Below are positions 42,346 through 50,474 of a stretch of DNA of 64,000 nucleotides, one piece after another (positions within the stretch are counted from its first letter, which is position 1; every line of letters begins with the position of its first letter). The stretch is from JAFAGX01 sp035623255 (GTDB taxonomy: Bacteria; Acidobacteriota; Terriglobia; Terriglobales; Acidobacteriaceae): the NCBI GenBank assembly GCA_035623255.1, contig DASPTU010000003.1, forward strand, positions 1 to 64,000, given 5' to 3'. The notes under the pieces are model-generated. The model was not told where the DNA came from, did no database searches, and saw nothing but the letters and a program-made list of their open reading frames with translations. The translations under genes and the position numbers were made by a program.

Positions 42346-43584
42346 ATGTCCACGCTCGCACTTACCGAACTACTTGGGCGTCCCGTGCTTGATCCTGGAG
42401 GCCGATGCGGGCGCGTGCGCGAGCTGGCGATCGCACCGGCGGAGGACCGGGCGCGAATCGCGGTCTTCATCGTGCGGACCAAAACGGCTGACCGGGTGCT
42501 GCCCTTCAGTTCCGTGACTGCGCTCAACCATGTACTGCGAACCGATAGCGAGGTTTCGAACTGGCCGAAGGCCGATGGCTCGGAGGGTCTATTTCTTCTG
42601 AGCCGTGATTTGCTGGACCAGCAGATCATCGACGTGCATGGCCGCAAAGTCGTCCGTGTGAATGATGTCGACTTGAACCGTGAGACGAGCAATGGCCATC
42701 CGGTGCTCAAAGTAAGTGCAGTCGATATTGGCGCGCGGGGCGCTGTGCGCCGCCTGCTAAAGGGACTTGTACCGTCAATCGTGCTCAGGAATCTTTTAGT
42801 CAGGATTCCGGAGCGGCCTATCCCTTGGGATTTCGTTGATCTTATCGAAACCGATCCGGCCCGGCGGGTGAAGCTGAAAATCTCCCACGACCGACTGGCT
42901 CGCCTACATCCCGCTGATATCGCTGACATCGTTGAGGAACTGGCGCCAGACGAGCGCGAAGCCGTGTTCGAGACTCTGGACGAGGAAGTCGCCGCCGAGG
43001 CTTTGGAGGAAGTCGATCCCAAAGTGCAGAAAGCGATCGTCGAGTCTTTGCCTTCGGAGCGGGCCGCGGAAATCGTTGAGGAAATGAATCCCGATGCCGC
43101 TGCGGACTTGCTGGCTGACCTGCCGGAGGAGCGGACTTCCGAGATCCTGCTCGAAATGGCTCCGGAGGAGCGCAAGGAAGTATCCGAGCTTCTTAGCTTT
43201 GAAGAAAACACAGCCGCAGGGCGCATGAACACGGAGTTTCTCGCCCTGGGCGTGACTGCGACCGTCCACGATGCGATTGAAGCGCTCCGGCACTTCGAAG
43301 GCGGCATCGAGACGGTGAGTACGGTTTATCTGGTCGACTCGCACGGCACACTGGCGGGAGCGGTCTCGTTGGCTAAATTAGTGCTGGCCACGCCAGATAC
43401 TCCATTGTTGTCCCTGACCCAGGAGCCACTGATCTCATGCGATGCCGGGTGCAACGAAAAGCAGGTGGCCGAGTTGTTCGACAAGTACAACCTGTTGACT
43501 TTGCCCGTTGTCGACGAGAAGAAGACGCTGACCGGCGTAATTACCTCTGACGACGTGATCAGCTTGCTGCGGGCCAGGCTGTAA
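42346..43584 (+). CDS. Soluble PRC-barrel / MgtE_N / CBS-domain protein
   Basis: The 412-residue cytoplasmic protein has no membrane segment. Residues about 1-160 contain two PRC-barrel-like units (ELLGRPVLDPGGRCGRVREL and QQIIDVHGRKVVRVNDVDL). Residues about 185-285 match the MgtE N domain (RLARLHPADIADIVEELAPD, SERAAEIVEEMNPDAAADLL). Residues about 290-412 contain two CBS motifs, ending LPVVDEKKTLTGVITSDDVI. In MgtE these N and CBS domains sense Mg2+ and close the channel; the channel domain is missing here. Its strand-mate two genes on is an Nramp homologue, so it may be a separate sensor subunit for that transporter. ATG 42346 follows an in-frame TTG. Confidence 0.87.
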   Translation: MSTLALTELLGRPVLDPGGRCGRVRELAIAPAEDRARIAVFIVRTKTADRVLPFSSVTALNHVLRTDSEVSNWPKADGSEGLFLLSRDLLDQQIIDVHGRKVVRVNDVDLNRETSNGHPVLKVSAVDIGARGAVRRLLKGLVPSIVLRNLLVRIPERPIPWDFVDLIETDPARRVKLKISHDRLARLHPADIADIVEELAPDEREAVFETLDEEVAAEALEEVDPKVQKAIVESLPSERAAEIVEEMNPDAAADLLADLPEERTSEILLEMAPEERKEVSELLSFEENTAAGRMNTEFLALGVTATVHDAIEALRHFEGGIETVSTVYLVDSHGTLAGAVSLAKLVLATPDTPLLSLTQEPLISCDAGCNEKQVAELFDKYNLLTLPVVDEKKTLTGVITSDDVISLLRARL

Positions 43585-43647
43585 CCTGCACGTTGCGAAC
43601 GAGTCTGAACGCTGTGAGATAGCATCATACTTCCAGGAGTTTTCGAA

Positions 43648-43998
43648 ATGGGCGCACTGGCACTTCTGCAATCACTGAAAGAAAGCGTTCTCACCCAGGC
43701 AAGCGTAAAGGCCATCTATGGCGATCCGATTTCAGCCCAGGGTAAAACGGTGATACCCGTTGCCAAAATCATGTACGGCTACGGCGCCGGAGCTGGCACG
43801 GGCGGCGTCGGTGATACCCGCGCTCGCGGCGAAGGCGGCGGTGGTGGCGGAGGGGTTCGAGCCATCCCGGTCGGTGTAGTCGAAGTTACGGATCAGAACA
43901 CGCGGTTCATTCCAATCAACGACCGCAAGAGGCTCGCCGGAGCGGTTACCGCCGGGCTGTTTCTGGGCATGCTGCTGGCGCGGCGCCGAGGCCGGTAA
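43648..43998 (+). CDS. GerW-family protein (YtfJ-like)
   Basis: The 116-residue protein shows the GerW pattern: SVKAIYGDPISAQGKTVIPV, AKIMYGYGAGAGTGG, a glycine-rich loop and VRAIPVGVVEVTDQNTRFIP. It ends in a hydrophobic stretch (VTAGLFLGMLLARR) that may be a C-terminal membrane anchor. The family was named for spore germination in Bacillus but is widespread in non-spore-formers, where its role is unknown. It sits between the MgtE_N/CBS gene (63 bases upstream) and the Nramp gene. Confidence 0.83.
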   Translation: MGALALLQSLKESVLTQASVKAIYGDPISAQGKTVIPVAKIMYGYGAGAGTGGVGDTRARGEGGGGGGGVRAIPVGVVEVTDQNTRFIPINDRKRLAGAVTAGLFLGMLLARRRGR

Positions 43999-44164
43999 GA
44001 AATCTGTGGCGCTGACTTGCTGCGCGGCTGGCGCTCCGCAGTCCCATGGCGATCAGCCCAAGCCGAATCGGTATGACATTCCCAATTTCTCTCTAATTTT
44101 CAGACTGTTCATATTCTCTCTTCCCGTTTATCCTGTCGCTTCTTTATGTTCGTGATTTGTGCCC

Positions 44165-45421
44165 ATGAGATTCCTGAGACGCTGGAAGACCCGGATTCTG
44201 CTGTTTTTCGCCGTTGTCGGTCCGGGCTTCATTACCGCAAACGTCGACAACGATGCCAACGGCATTTACACCTACTCGTCCGCCGGCGCGCAATTCGGGC
44301 ACATGCTGCTATGGACGTTGATTCCGGTCACGCTGGCACTAATCGTGGTGCAGGAAATCTGCGCGCGGATGGGCGCCGTTACGGGCAAGGGCCTGAGCGA
44401 CTTGATCCGGGAAGAGTTTGGCCTGCGGGTTACGTTCTTCATGATGATCGGCATTCTGCTGGTCAACTTCGGCAACGTGGTGGGCGAGTTTGCCGGCATC
44501 GCCGGCAGCCTTGAGTTGTTCGGGGTTTCGCGGTACGTCAGCGTTCCTATCTGCGCGGTGATCGTCTGGCTCATAGTTGTCAAAGGGCAGTACAAGGGCG
44601 TCGAGAAGGTCTTTCTGGCCGCTTCTTTCTTTTATGTGACCTACATCCTTGCCGGTTTTTTTGCACGTCCAGCCTGGGCCGAGGCCCTTGTCGCGACAGT
44701 TAAGCCGCCATCCCCGGCAATATTTCACCAGCCGGGCTATCTGTATATGGCGATTGGAGTGGTGGGCACCACGATCGCACCCTGGATGCAGTTCTACCTG
44801 CAGTCCTCGATCGTGGAGAAAGGAGTTACCCGCCGTCAGTACAAGGCTTCCCAGATCGATGTAATCTCGGGCTGCATTTTCACCGATGTCGTAGCGTGGT
44901 TCATTATCGTCGCATGCGCGGCCACGCTTTATGTGCACGGCTATCACAACATAGCGGACGCGAAAGACGCTGCGCAGGCGTTGCGGCCTTTGGCCGGAGA
45001 CTACGCTTACATCCTTTTTGCGCTGGGATTGTTCAACGCTTCGTTATTCGCCGCCTCGATTCTGCCGCTCTCGACCGCCTATACGGTGTGCGAAGGTTTG
45101 GGGTTCGAATCCGGTGTAGGGATGAGGTTCAGCCAGGCGCCGGTATTTTACTGGCTTTACACGATCTTGATTCTTGCCGGAGCGGGTTGCATTCTGTTTC
45201 CCGATCTGCCCTTGGTAAAGATTTCGATCCTGTCGCAGGTCATCAACGGCATTGCAATTCCTCCCGTTTTGATTTTCATGCTGCTTCTGGTGAACAAGAA
45301 AGAGCTGATGGGGGAGTATGTGAATTCCCGCCTGTACAACGTAGTTGCCTGGGCAACGACGGTGATTATGATTGCCCTGACCGTGGTCTATCTATGGAGC
45401 TTGAGAAGCGGGATTAGTTAG
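44165..45421 (+). CDS. Nramp-family divalent metal transporter with non-canonical metal-site motifs
   Basis: The 418-residue inner-membrane protein has about eleven hydrophobic segments and aligns with Nramp/MntH. In segment 1 the usual GPGxxxxxGxxDPGN is GPGFITANVDNDANGI (Asp28, Asn29, Asp30). In segment 6 the usual (M)PH of the metal site is TTIAPWMQFYLQSS, with Ala205 where the metal-binding Met is expected. Loss of that Met is a feature of Nramp-related Mg2+ transporters. GTG 44159 two codons upstream is an alternative start. The neighbouring MgtE_N/CBS gene supports a link to Mg2+ or Mn2+, but the ion is inferred. Confidence 0.86.
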   Translation: MRFLRRWKTRILLFFAVVGPGFITANVDNDANGIYTYSSAGAQFGHMLLWTLIPVTLALIVVQEICARMGAVTGKGLSDLIREEFGLRVTFFMMIGILLVNFGNVVGEFAGIAGSLELFGVSRYVSVPICAVIVWLIVVKGQYKGVEKVFLAASFFYVTYILAGFFARPAWAEALVATVKPPSPAIFHQPGYLYMAIGVVGTTIAPWMQFYLQSSIVEKGVTRRQYKASQIDVISGCIFTDVVAWFIIVACAATLYVHGYHNIADAKDAAQALRPLAGDYAYILFALGLFNASLFAASILPLSTAYTVCEGLGFESGVGMRFSQAPVFYWLYTILILAGAGCILFPDLPLVKISILSQVINGIAIPPVLIFMLLLVNKKELMGEYVNSRLYNVVAWATTVIMIALTVVYLWSLRSGIS

Positions 45422-45588
45422 GCTTTGCCGACGCTGATCCCCTGATGGCACAGCGAGTTAGGTAGCCGTTTCGATTCCCTCAATCCCCGACGAAACGAAC
45501 GAGCACAGACTCGGCAGTCCTTTGGTTCGGAAGGCTGCGGCAGGCAAAAAAGCATCCAAGTATGTATTTGCCGCGCTCCGTATTCGAC

Positions 45589-45594
45589 TATAAT
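45589..45594 (+). promoter_or_regulatory. -10 box of the M48 protease gene
   Basis: Perfect TATAAT in the context CGACTATAATG. The transcript would start near 45601, leaving a 23-base leader with GGAG (45609-45612) before ATG 45624. The -35 region is weak. Confidence 0.55.
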
Positions 45595-45623
45595 GTGGCG
45601 GTTGGCGCGGAGTGACGCGGGCC

Positions 45624-46676
45624 ATGAGTCGTATCCCCATCCTTTGTACGATTTCCCTTCTGCTGGTCGGCCTCGCCCTTGCCCAGAACAGCTCGGACCC
45701 ACCGAATCTACCCACCACAGCAACGTCGCCAGCAGTGAAGGTTTATCACGACCACGGCGTTCGAGACGTTGACGCTATCGGCAATCGAAATGTTGGCTGC
45801 GGACGCGGCATTGGCAACTGGTACAGCCTGGAAAAACAAATCGAAATGGGCCGCTCATATGCCCAACAGGTCGAATCCAGTTCCAAGATGATTGGCGATC
45901 CCGAGATCGCGGAGTATGTCAACCGTGTCGGGCAAAACATAGTGAGGAACTCCGACGCGGAGGTCCCATTCACGATCAAAGTCATCGACACCGATGACAT
46001 CAACGCCTTTGCCCTTCCCGGCGGGTATTTCTACGTGGATTCTGGGCTGATTCTGGCAGCCGACAGCGAAGCGGAACTGGCAGGAGTGATGGCACACGAA
46101 ATCGCCCACGTGGCGGCGTGCCATGCCGCTCGCGAGATGTCGCGCGGACAACTCATGAATCTGGCGTCGATTCCGCTGATCTTTGTCGGCGGCGGGATCG
46201 GTTATGCCATCCAAAATGTTGCCGGGCTGGCAATGCCAATGGGCTTCTTGAAATTCACCCGCGGCTTCGAATCAGAAGCCGACTTTCTTGGCGTGCAGTA
46301 TATGTACAAGGCGGGATACGATCCGCAAGCTCTCACCGCGTTCTTTGAAAAAGTAAAAACGATGGAGAAGCATAAGCCCGGAAGCCTGGCCAAAGCTTTC
46401 GACACTCACCCGCAGACTCCGGATCGGATCGAGAAGACCCAGCAAGAGATCAACACGTTATTGCCGGGTTTAGCAGAGTACAAGGTGGATACGTCCGAGT
46501 TCCAGGACATAAAGGTCAGACTTTTGGAATTGGAGAACCGGCACAAACTCGGTGGCGGGGAAAGCGGGGACAAGCCCACGTTGCGCCGAGCGTCGCACAC
46601 CAGCGATGATCACGCGGGTGCGGGTGAACCTGATGATCGTCCCACTCTCAAACGGCGCGGCAGTGATTCTCAATAG
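45624..46676 (+). CDS. Secreted M48-family metalloprotease
   Basis: The 350-residue protein has a signal peptide (1-20, ending LALAQ). The zinc motif AHEIAHVAACHAARE has His158, Glu159 and His162, and the third ligand is the Glu of FESEADFLGVQYMYKAGYDP. It ends in a charged low-complexity tail. It resembles periplasmic BepA/LoiP-like M48 proteases that control outer-membrane protein quality, but without the TPR domain of BepA. GTG 45612 is possible, yet it would overlap the ribosome binding site. Confidence 0.88.
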   Translation: MSRIPILCTISLLLVGLALAQNSSDPPNLPTTATSPAVKVYHDHGVRDVDAIGNRNVGCGRGIGNWYSLEKQIEMGRSYAQQVESSSKMIGDPEIAEYVNRVGQNIVRNSDAEVPFTIKVIDTDDINAFALPGGYFYVDSGLILAADSEAELAGVMAHEIAHVAACHAAREMSRGQLMNLASIPLIFVGGGIGYAIQNVAGLAMPMGFLKFTRGFESEADFLGVQYMYKAGYDPQALTAFFEKVKTMEKHKPGSLAKAFDTHPQTPDRIEKTQQEINTLLPGLAEYKVDTSEFQDIKVRLLELENRHKLGGGESGDKPTLRRASHTSDDHAGAGEPDDRPTLKRRGSDSQ

Positions 46677-46688
46677 GCCGAAACCCGG

Positions 46689-47162
46689 TTAAAGATTGAT
46701 TTCGCGACGCGAAAGATCATCGGCGAGAATTTTTCCGCTCGCCAAGTCTCGCACCAGGGTCAAATCAGCTTCAAGAAAGTCATAGGACGGCAACTCCGAG
46801 CGCGGCGACCAGCGTACATCACGAAAAATCCTGTTCTCAATCTCTCCCTTATAGTGATGGACCACATAGAAGCGTAGTTCCACAGAATTCCCGCTTTTGT
46901 ACTCATGTCGAATGCGCGCCACCTCTTCGCCGATTTTCGCGTCGATGCCGAGCTCTTCGTCCAGTTCACGTCGCAGCGCATCCCGCGGCTGCTCCCCTTC
47001 TTCGATCTTTCCTCCCGGGAACTCCCACTTTAAAGGCATGCTTTGGTGCCGTGTGCGCTGGCAGACAAGCACTTTCCCATCCTTCATGATCAGAGCTGCC
47101 ACCACGCGTTTCATTGCCGCATCGTTGTTCTTGCTGGAAATGCTCCCAGGTTTTTCAGTCAT
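46689..47162 (-). CDS. NUDIX hydrolase, MutT-like 8-oxo-(d)GTP diphosphatase
   Basis: The 157-residue protein has a full Nudix box, GGKIEEGEQPRDALRRELDE followed by ELGI, within a MutT-type context (VAALIMKDGKVLVCQRTRHQ, PLKWEFPGG). It probably removes oxidised nucleotides, preventing transversions. ATG 47162 overlaps the upstream GAF gene's stop (ATGA), which selects this start over an ATG seven codons earlier. The pairing with a methionine-sulfoxide-reductase-like gene suggests an oxidative-damage operon. Confidence 0.87.
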   Translation of the reverse strand: MTEKPGSISSKNNDAAMKRVVAALIMKDGKVLVCQRTRHQSMPLKWEFPGGKIEEGEQPRDALRRELDEELGIDAKIGEEVARIRHEYKSGNSVELRFYVVHHYKGEIENRIFRDVRWSPRSELPSYDFLEADLTLVRDLASGKILADDLSRREINL

Positions 47163-47650
47163 CCCCGGTGCTTCTCCAGGCATTTTCCGACCAAGTCGGC
47201 GCAGTACTCGACGAGTTCGCGATCTTCGTTTCCAAAAGCGGCCAGGAAATGGCTGTCGATATCTAGTTCGCCGCGCACCTTTCCACCGGCAAATATGGGC
47301 ACCACGATCTCGGATTTCGTCTCAATGGAACATGCCAGGTACCTGGGGTCTTTGCTGACATCATCCACCACAACCGTTTTGCCGGTTGAAGCCGCAGCTC
47401 CACAAATGCCTTGATTCAAAGGGATGTGCGTATGTGGTGTCATCGCACCTTCAAACGCCCCAAGAACCAGAATCGGAGCTTTCCCAGAAGCGCCGTCCTC
47501 GAGCATATAGAAGCCCACCCAGTTAAACTTCAGCTTGCGGTCGTGCAGGAGCCTGACGATGTGAGACATCAAATCCTGCGGCGACTTAGTTTTAGAAGCT
47601 AAAGCAGCTACCTCAGACTTCAGTTCCTCAGTCTTGGCTTCTTTAGGCAT
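47159..47650 (-). CDS. GAF-domain protein, free methionine-(R)-sulfoxide reductase-like
   Basis: The 163-residue protein is a single GAF domain resembling fRMsr (MsrC/YebR): FNWVGFYMLED, LVLGAFEG, LNQGICGAAASTG and SEIVVPIFAGGKVRGELDID. Cys83 and Cys107 are 24 residues apart, matching two of the three redox cysteines of the E. coli enzyme; the third, about ten residues before Cys83, is absent. Activity is therefore likely but not certain. The N-terminal 25 residues form a charged helix. It is translationally coupled to the MutT-like gene. Confidence 0.75.
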   Translation of the reverse strand: MPKEAKTEELKSEVAALASKTKSPQDLMSHIVRLLHDRKLKFNWVGFYMLEDGASGKAPILVLGAFEGAMTPHTHIPLNQGICGAAASTGKTVVVDDVSKDPRYLACSIETKSEIVVPIFAGGKVRGELDIDSHFLAAFGNEDRELVEYCADLVGKCLEKHRG

Positions 47651-47663
47651 CGGCGATCTCCGA

Positions 47664-48497
47664 TCAGCGCTGATCTTTCAGTTCGGCCACGTCAGTAATG
47701 CATCTTAGCCCTGCGGCTTGTGGAAAGTCCTGCGGATGAATCGCGGCGGCCAATGCGCGCAGACCATTTATCAGGGTCGGCGCCGGCGTATTCAGAAATT
47801 CGTCGCGAATACAGTACACGCGGCCATTTTTTGCCGCATCCGTAGTGGACCATTGGCGTTCGCGAATCAGCTTTGCCAGCGGGACGCGCTCGCCAGCACC
47901 ACACCAGGCGGCGATCAGCACGTTTGGATCGGCGGCCACGACTGCTTCCGCTGGGATCTGCGCTCCGGGAGTTCCTACGAACTCGCCCCCGGCAGCCTCG
48001 ACCAGTTCCGCCACCCAACTCTGCGAGGTGATGATGGGCTTACCCCACTCCTCGCAAAAAACACGAGGGCGTGCTTTGCCCCTTGTTTGTTCGCGAACGA
48101 CTGAAATTTCATCTCGCATTTTCGCGATAATCTGTTCAGCGCACGCGGACGCGGCGAACATTCCAGCGATGGACACAATATCGGTGTAGATATCCGACAG
48201 GCTCCTCGGCGCTAATCCCAGAAACCGCGTGCCCGATTTCAGAATCTCCGCGACTGCCTTTTCCTGGTAGGGTACAGCCGCAATGACCAAGTCAGGTGCC
48301 GTCTTCGAAATCTGCTCCGCGTTTGCGGTCCACGAATCGGAAACAATAGCGATTCCGCGGCGACTAACCTCGGGACACACATCAGCGCAATATTTCGTGC
48401 AAGCGACAAGACAGTCCAACCTGCCGATTGCATCAAGAATGACAGTCGCGCTTGGCTGCAGCGAGACGACGCGGCGCGGAATGTGGGGTGAAAACAT
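47664..48497 (-). CDS. BtuF-like cobalamin/metal-chelate binding protein without signal peptide
   Basis: The 277-residue protein matches class III solute-binding proteins of the BtuF type: RRVVSLQPSATVILDAIG, APDLVIAAVPYQEKAVAEIL and a C-terminal lobe with FVGTPGAQIPAEAVVAADPN. These proteins normally deliver vitamin B12 or siderophores in the periplasm. Here the domain begins seven residues after the first Met and no export signal is visible; no upstream in-frame start adds one. No BtuC/BtuD genes adjoin. It may act in the cytoplasm or be an orphan. It lies 13 bases upstream of the GAF gene on the same strand. Confidence 0.8.
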   Translation of the reverse strand: MFSPHIPRRVVSLQPSATVILDAIGRLDCLVACTKYCADVCPEVSRRGIAIVSDSWTANAEQISKTAPDLVIAAVPYQEKAVAEILKSGTRFLGLAPRSLSDIYTDIVSIAGMFAASACAEQIIAKMRDEISVVREQTRGKARPRVFCEEWGKPIITSQSWVAELVEAAGGEFVGTPGAQIPAEAVVAADPNVLIAAWCGAGERVPLAKLIRERQWSTTDAAKNGRVYCIRDEFLNTPAPTLINGLRALAAAIHPQDFPQAAGLRCITDVAELKDQR

Positions 48498-48577
48498 CCT
48501 GCCATGTTACAAGTGAGAGGGCCGCCCCAGCCACGCTATATCGGCACGTCGGTTGTCCGCACGCTACAATTCTCTCG

Positions 48578-48949
48578 ATGTACTCGCCGCAACTCCTCGA
48601 CCATTTCGAACATCCCCGTAATGCAGGAGAAGTGTCGAATCCTGACGCTTGGGCGCAGGTCGAAAATCCGGCCTGTGGTGATGTGCTGAAGCTCACATTC
48701 CGCCTCGTGGATGGCCGCATAGCGGATGTTCGCTTTCGTGCCAAAGGCTGCGTTCCGGCTATGGCCTGTGGCTCAGCGGTGACTGAGTTAGTAAAGGGAA
48801 AAACCATCGCAGAGGCCCGGGCATTGCGAACAGCCGAGGTCGTCGATGCGGTGGGAGGCTTGCCGGAGGCATCCTCGCACGCCAGCCATCTGGCGATTGA
48901 CGCACTTGCTGCTGGATTGAGCGCTCTGAAGCCGGATTGCCGAAGCTAG
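48578..48949 (+). CDS. NifU/IscU-like iron-sulfur scaffold protein
   Basis: The 123-residue protein starts MYSPQLLDHFEHPRNAGEV, as NifU N-terminal/IscU proteins do. It has NPACGD (Cys33) and KGCVPAMACGSAVTELVKGK (Cys58, Cys64); a last cysteine at 121 could be the third ligand. The VPAMACGSA arrangement differs from the GCGSAIASSS of true IscU, as in a NifU-like subgroup. It would hold or transfer iron-sulfur clusters. ATG 48578 is the conserved start; the upstream frame is not. It stands alone, divergent from the BtuF-like gene. Confidence 0.82.
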   Translation: MYSPQLLDHFEHPRNAGEVSNPDAWAQVENPACGDVLKLTFRLVDGRIADVRFRAKGCVPAMACGSAVTELVKGKTIAEARALRTAEVVDAVGGLPEASSHASHLAIDALAAGLSALKPDCRS

Positions 48950-48956
48950 AGCGGCG

Positions 48957-49673
48957 TTAAGCGTGCGGTGTCAAGCCGTCCGGCCAATAAACCGTCCAGC
49001 CTCGCTGACGAGCCGCTTTCTCCAAGTCGGGATTCGGATTTACGGCAAAGGCGTGGCCGGAAATCTTCAGCATGTCCAGGTCCCAGCGCGAGTTTCCAAA
49101 GGCTGCATCGGGCGTTGTGCGAATTACGTCTCGAATCGCCTTGGTCTTCCCGTCTCCGCTGGGGACCCGCACGAGCCGATCCGTGACAATTCCATTTTCC
49201 ACCTGCACTGCCGCAGCGAGAATCCGGTCTGGGGAAATTCCGCAATACTTCATGCCTGCGCGAATCAGCCACAGGTTGCTGGAGGAAACTGCCCAGACGT
49301 CACTGCCGGACTGTTGCAATCGTCCTACCAGCTCGCGCATTTCCGGGAAAATTTGTCGGACAAGATTCTGTTCGAAGTACTCCGTCGCGGCCTTCTGTAC
49401 CTCTGCCTCAGGGAGGCCGCGATGCATGGTCACCATTTCGCCGCACATCGTCTCTTCGTCCACTTTGCCGGCCTTGTAATCTGCGTAGCGCGAACGCGCC
49501 CAGCGCACAACGTCATCCGAGACCAGGTGACGCTTCAACTCCCAGTCGAAGAAGCCTTCGCCTGCATCGCCTGCCCAGAGTGTTCCGTCACAGTCAAAGA
49601 CAGCGATTCTCGGTTGAAGTTGCAGAACTGAGTTGATGAATTCGGCGGCTTTTAGAGAAGTCGATGGAGTCAC
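48957..49673 (-). CDS. HAD-family phosphatase (SerB-like, HAD-IB)
   Basis: The 238-residue enzyme has motif I VFDCDGTLWAGDAGEGFF, motif II VSSSNLWLIRAGM and motif IV FGNSRWDLDMLKIS. The helical cap between motifs I and II gives class IB architecture as in phosphoserine phosphatase and related enzymes. The specific substrate is not clear. GTG 49673 lies in the 13-base gap after the MocA-like gene; an ATG further upstream would overlap that gene by 65 bases. Confidence 0.82.
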   Translation of the reverse strand: MTPSTSLKAAEFINSVLQLQPRIAVFDCDGTLWAGDAGEGFFDWELKRHLVSDDVVRWARSRYADYKAGKVDEETMCGEMVTMHRGLPEAEVQKAATEYFEQNLVRQIFPEMRELVGRLQQSGSDVWAVSSSNLWLIRAGMKYCGISPDRILAAAVQVENGIVTDRLVRVPSGDGKTKAIRDVIRTTPDAAFGNSRWDLDMLKISGHAFAVNPNPDLEKAARQRGWTVYWPDGLTPHA

Positions 49674-49686
49674 GATTGAGTCCGTC

Positions 49687-50325
49687 TTAAGTCCTCGGGC
49701 CCGGCGAGGGTGACTGGGACAACGCTGCGTAGTCCTCTGGCGTGTCCACATTCAGGGTAACAGCGGGATCATCCACCTCGAGATATTGAATATGTTGCTG
49801 GTGCTGGTGCTCGATGTCACGGGCGCTTGCTGTTGCCGGAGCTTCGGAGAAAACTTGAATCATTTCCCTGTCAATCAGGAAAGGATGCCCGTGCTCACCC
49901 TGATATTCGGGAACAACCGACCATTTGTCGTGCATCCTCGTGGTGAACGCCTCGCAGAGCATTTGCAAAGTGGAAGAGCGGACTGGCGGGCGATCTACCA
50001 AGGTGACAATCGCCGCATCCCGGCCCCGGTTCAGCACCTCCTGCAGACCGATTTGAAGCGAACTGAACTGCCCGCGCTCGGGCGCGGGGTTCTTCACGAG
50101 GAATGCAGCGTTTGCATAAACGACGGGAGCGAGATTGGCAGCATTCTTGCCCGCGACAACGATCACCATATCAGAGAAATTGTTGAGGCACTCGATGGCA
50201 GCGGATAGAAAACTCTGCCCTGTTGCGGTGCCGGGAGGCCACGGCAGAAGTGCCTTATCCGCGCCCATGCGCGAGGACTCGCCCGCCGCAAGTATGACTC
50301 CACAAACACTGGACGCACCATTCAT
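49687..50325 (-). CDS. MobA/MocA-like nucleotidyltransferase
   Basis: The 212-residue protein opens with GVILAAGESSRMGADKALLP, the nucleotide-binding signature of MobA/MocA/IspD-like enzymes. GQFSSLQIGLQEVL and VTLVDRPPVRSSTL follow. MocA attaches CMP to molybdopterin for xanthine-oxidase-family enzymes. The adjacent XdhC-like gene makes this assignment likely, and it would serve enzymes like the one at the left edge of the window. IspD or MobA alternatives are less likely given the context. Confidence 0.8.
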   Translation of the reverse strand: MNGASSVCGVILAAGESSRMGADKALLPWPPGTATGQSFLSAAIECLNNFSDMVIVVAGKNAANLAPVVYANAAFLVKNPAPERGQFSSLQIGLQEVLNRGRDAAIVTLVDRPPVRSSTLQMLCEAFTTRMHDKWSVVPEYQGEHGHPFLIDREMIQVFSEAPATASARDIEHQHQQHIQYLEVDDPAVTLNVDTPEDYAALSQSPSPGPRT

Positions 50326-50474
50326 GAAGCGAAGATAACAGAAAGAAATCGCGAAGTCAGTGCGGGGTTCCGCCGCTCAGTTCGGTAGGACCAGGGAGAA
50401 GAAAGTTTTCGCCGATTACCTTGCGTCGCTAAGCGATGAGATCATTGCGATAGTTCGCGGTTATGTACTGAAGA

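Noticed and set aside
42300..43307. 335-codon open frame antisense to the MgtE_N/CBS gene
   Set aside because: The translation is Ser/Arg-rich low complexity without domain features, as expected for the shadow of a GC-rich gene whose sense product has clear domains.
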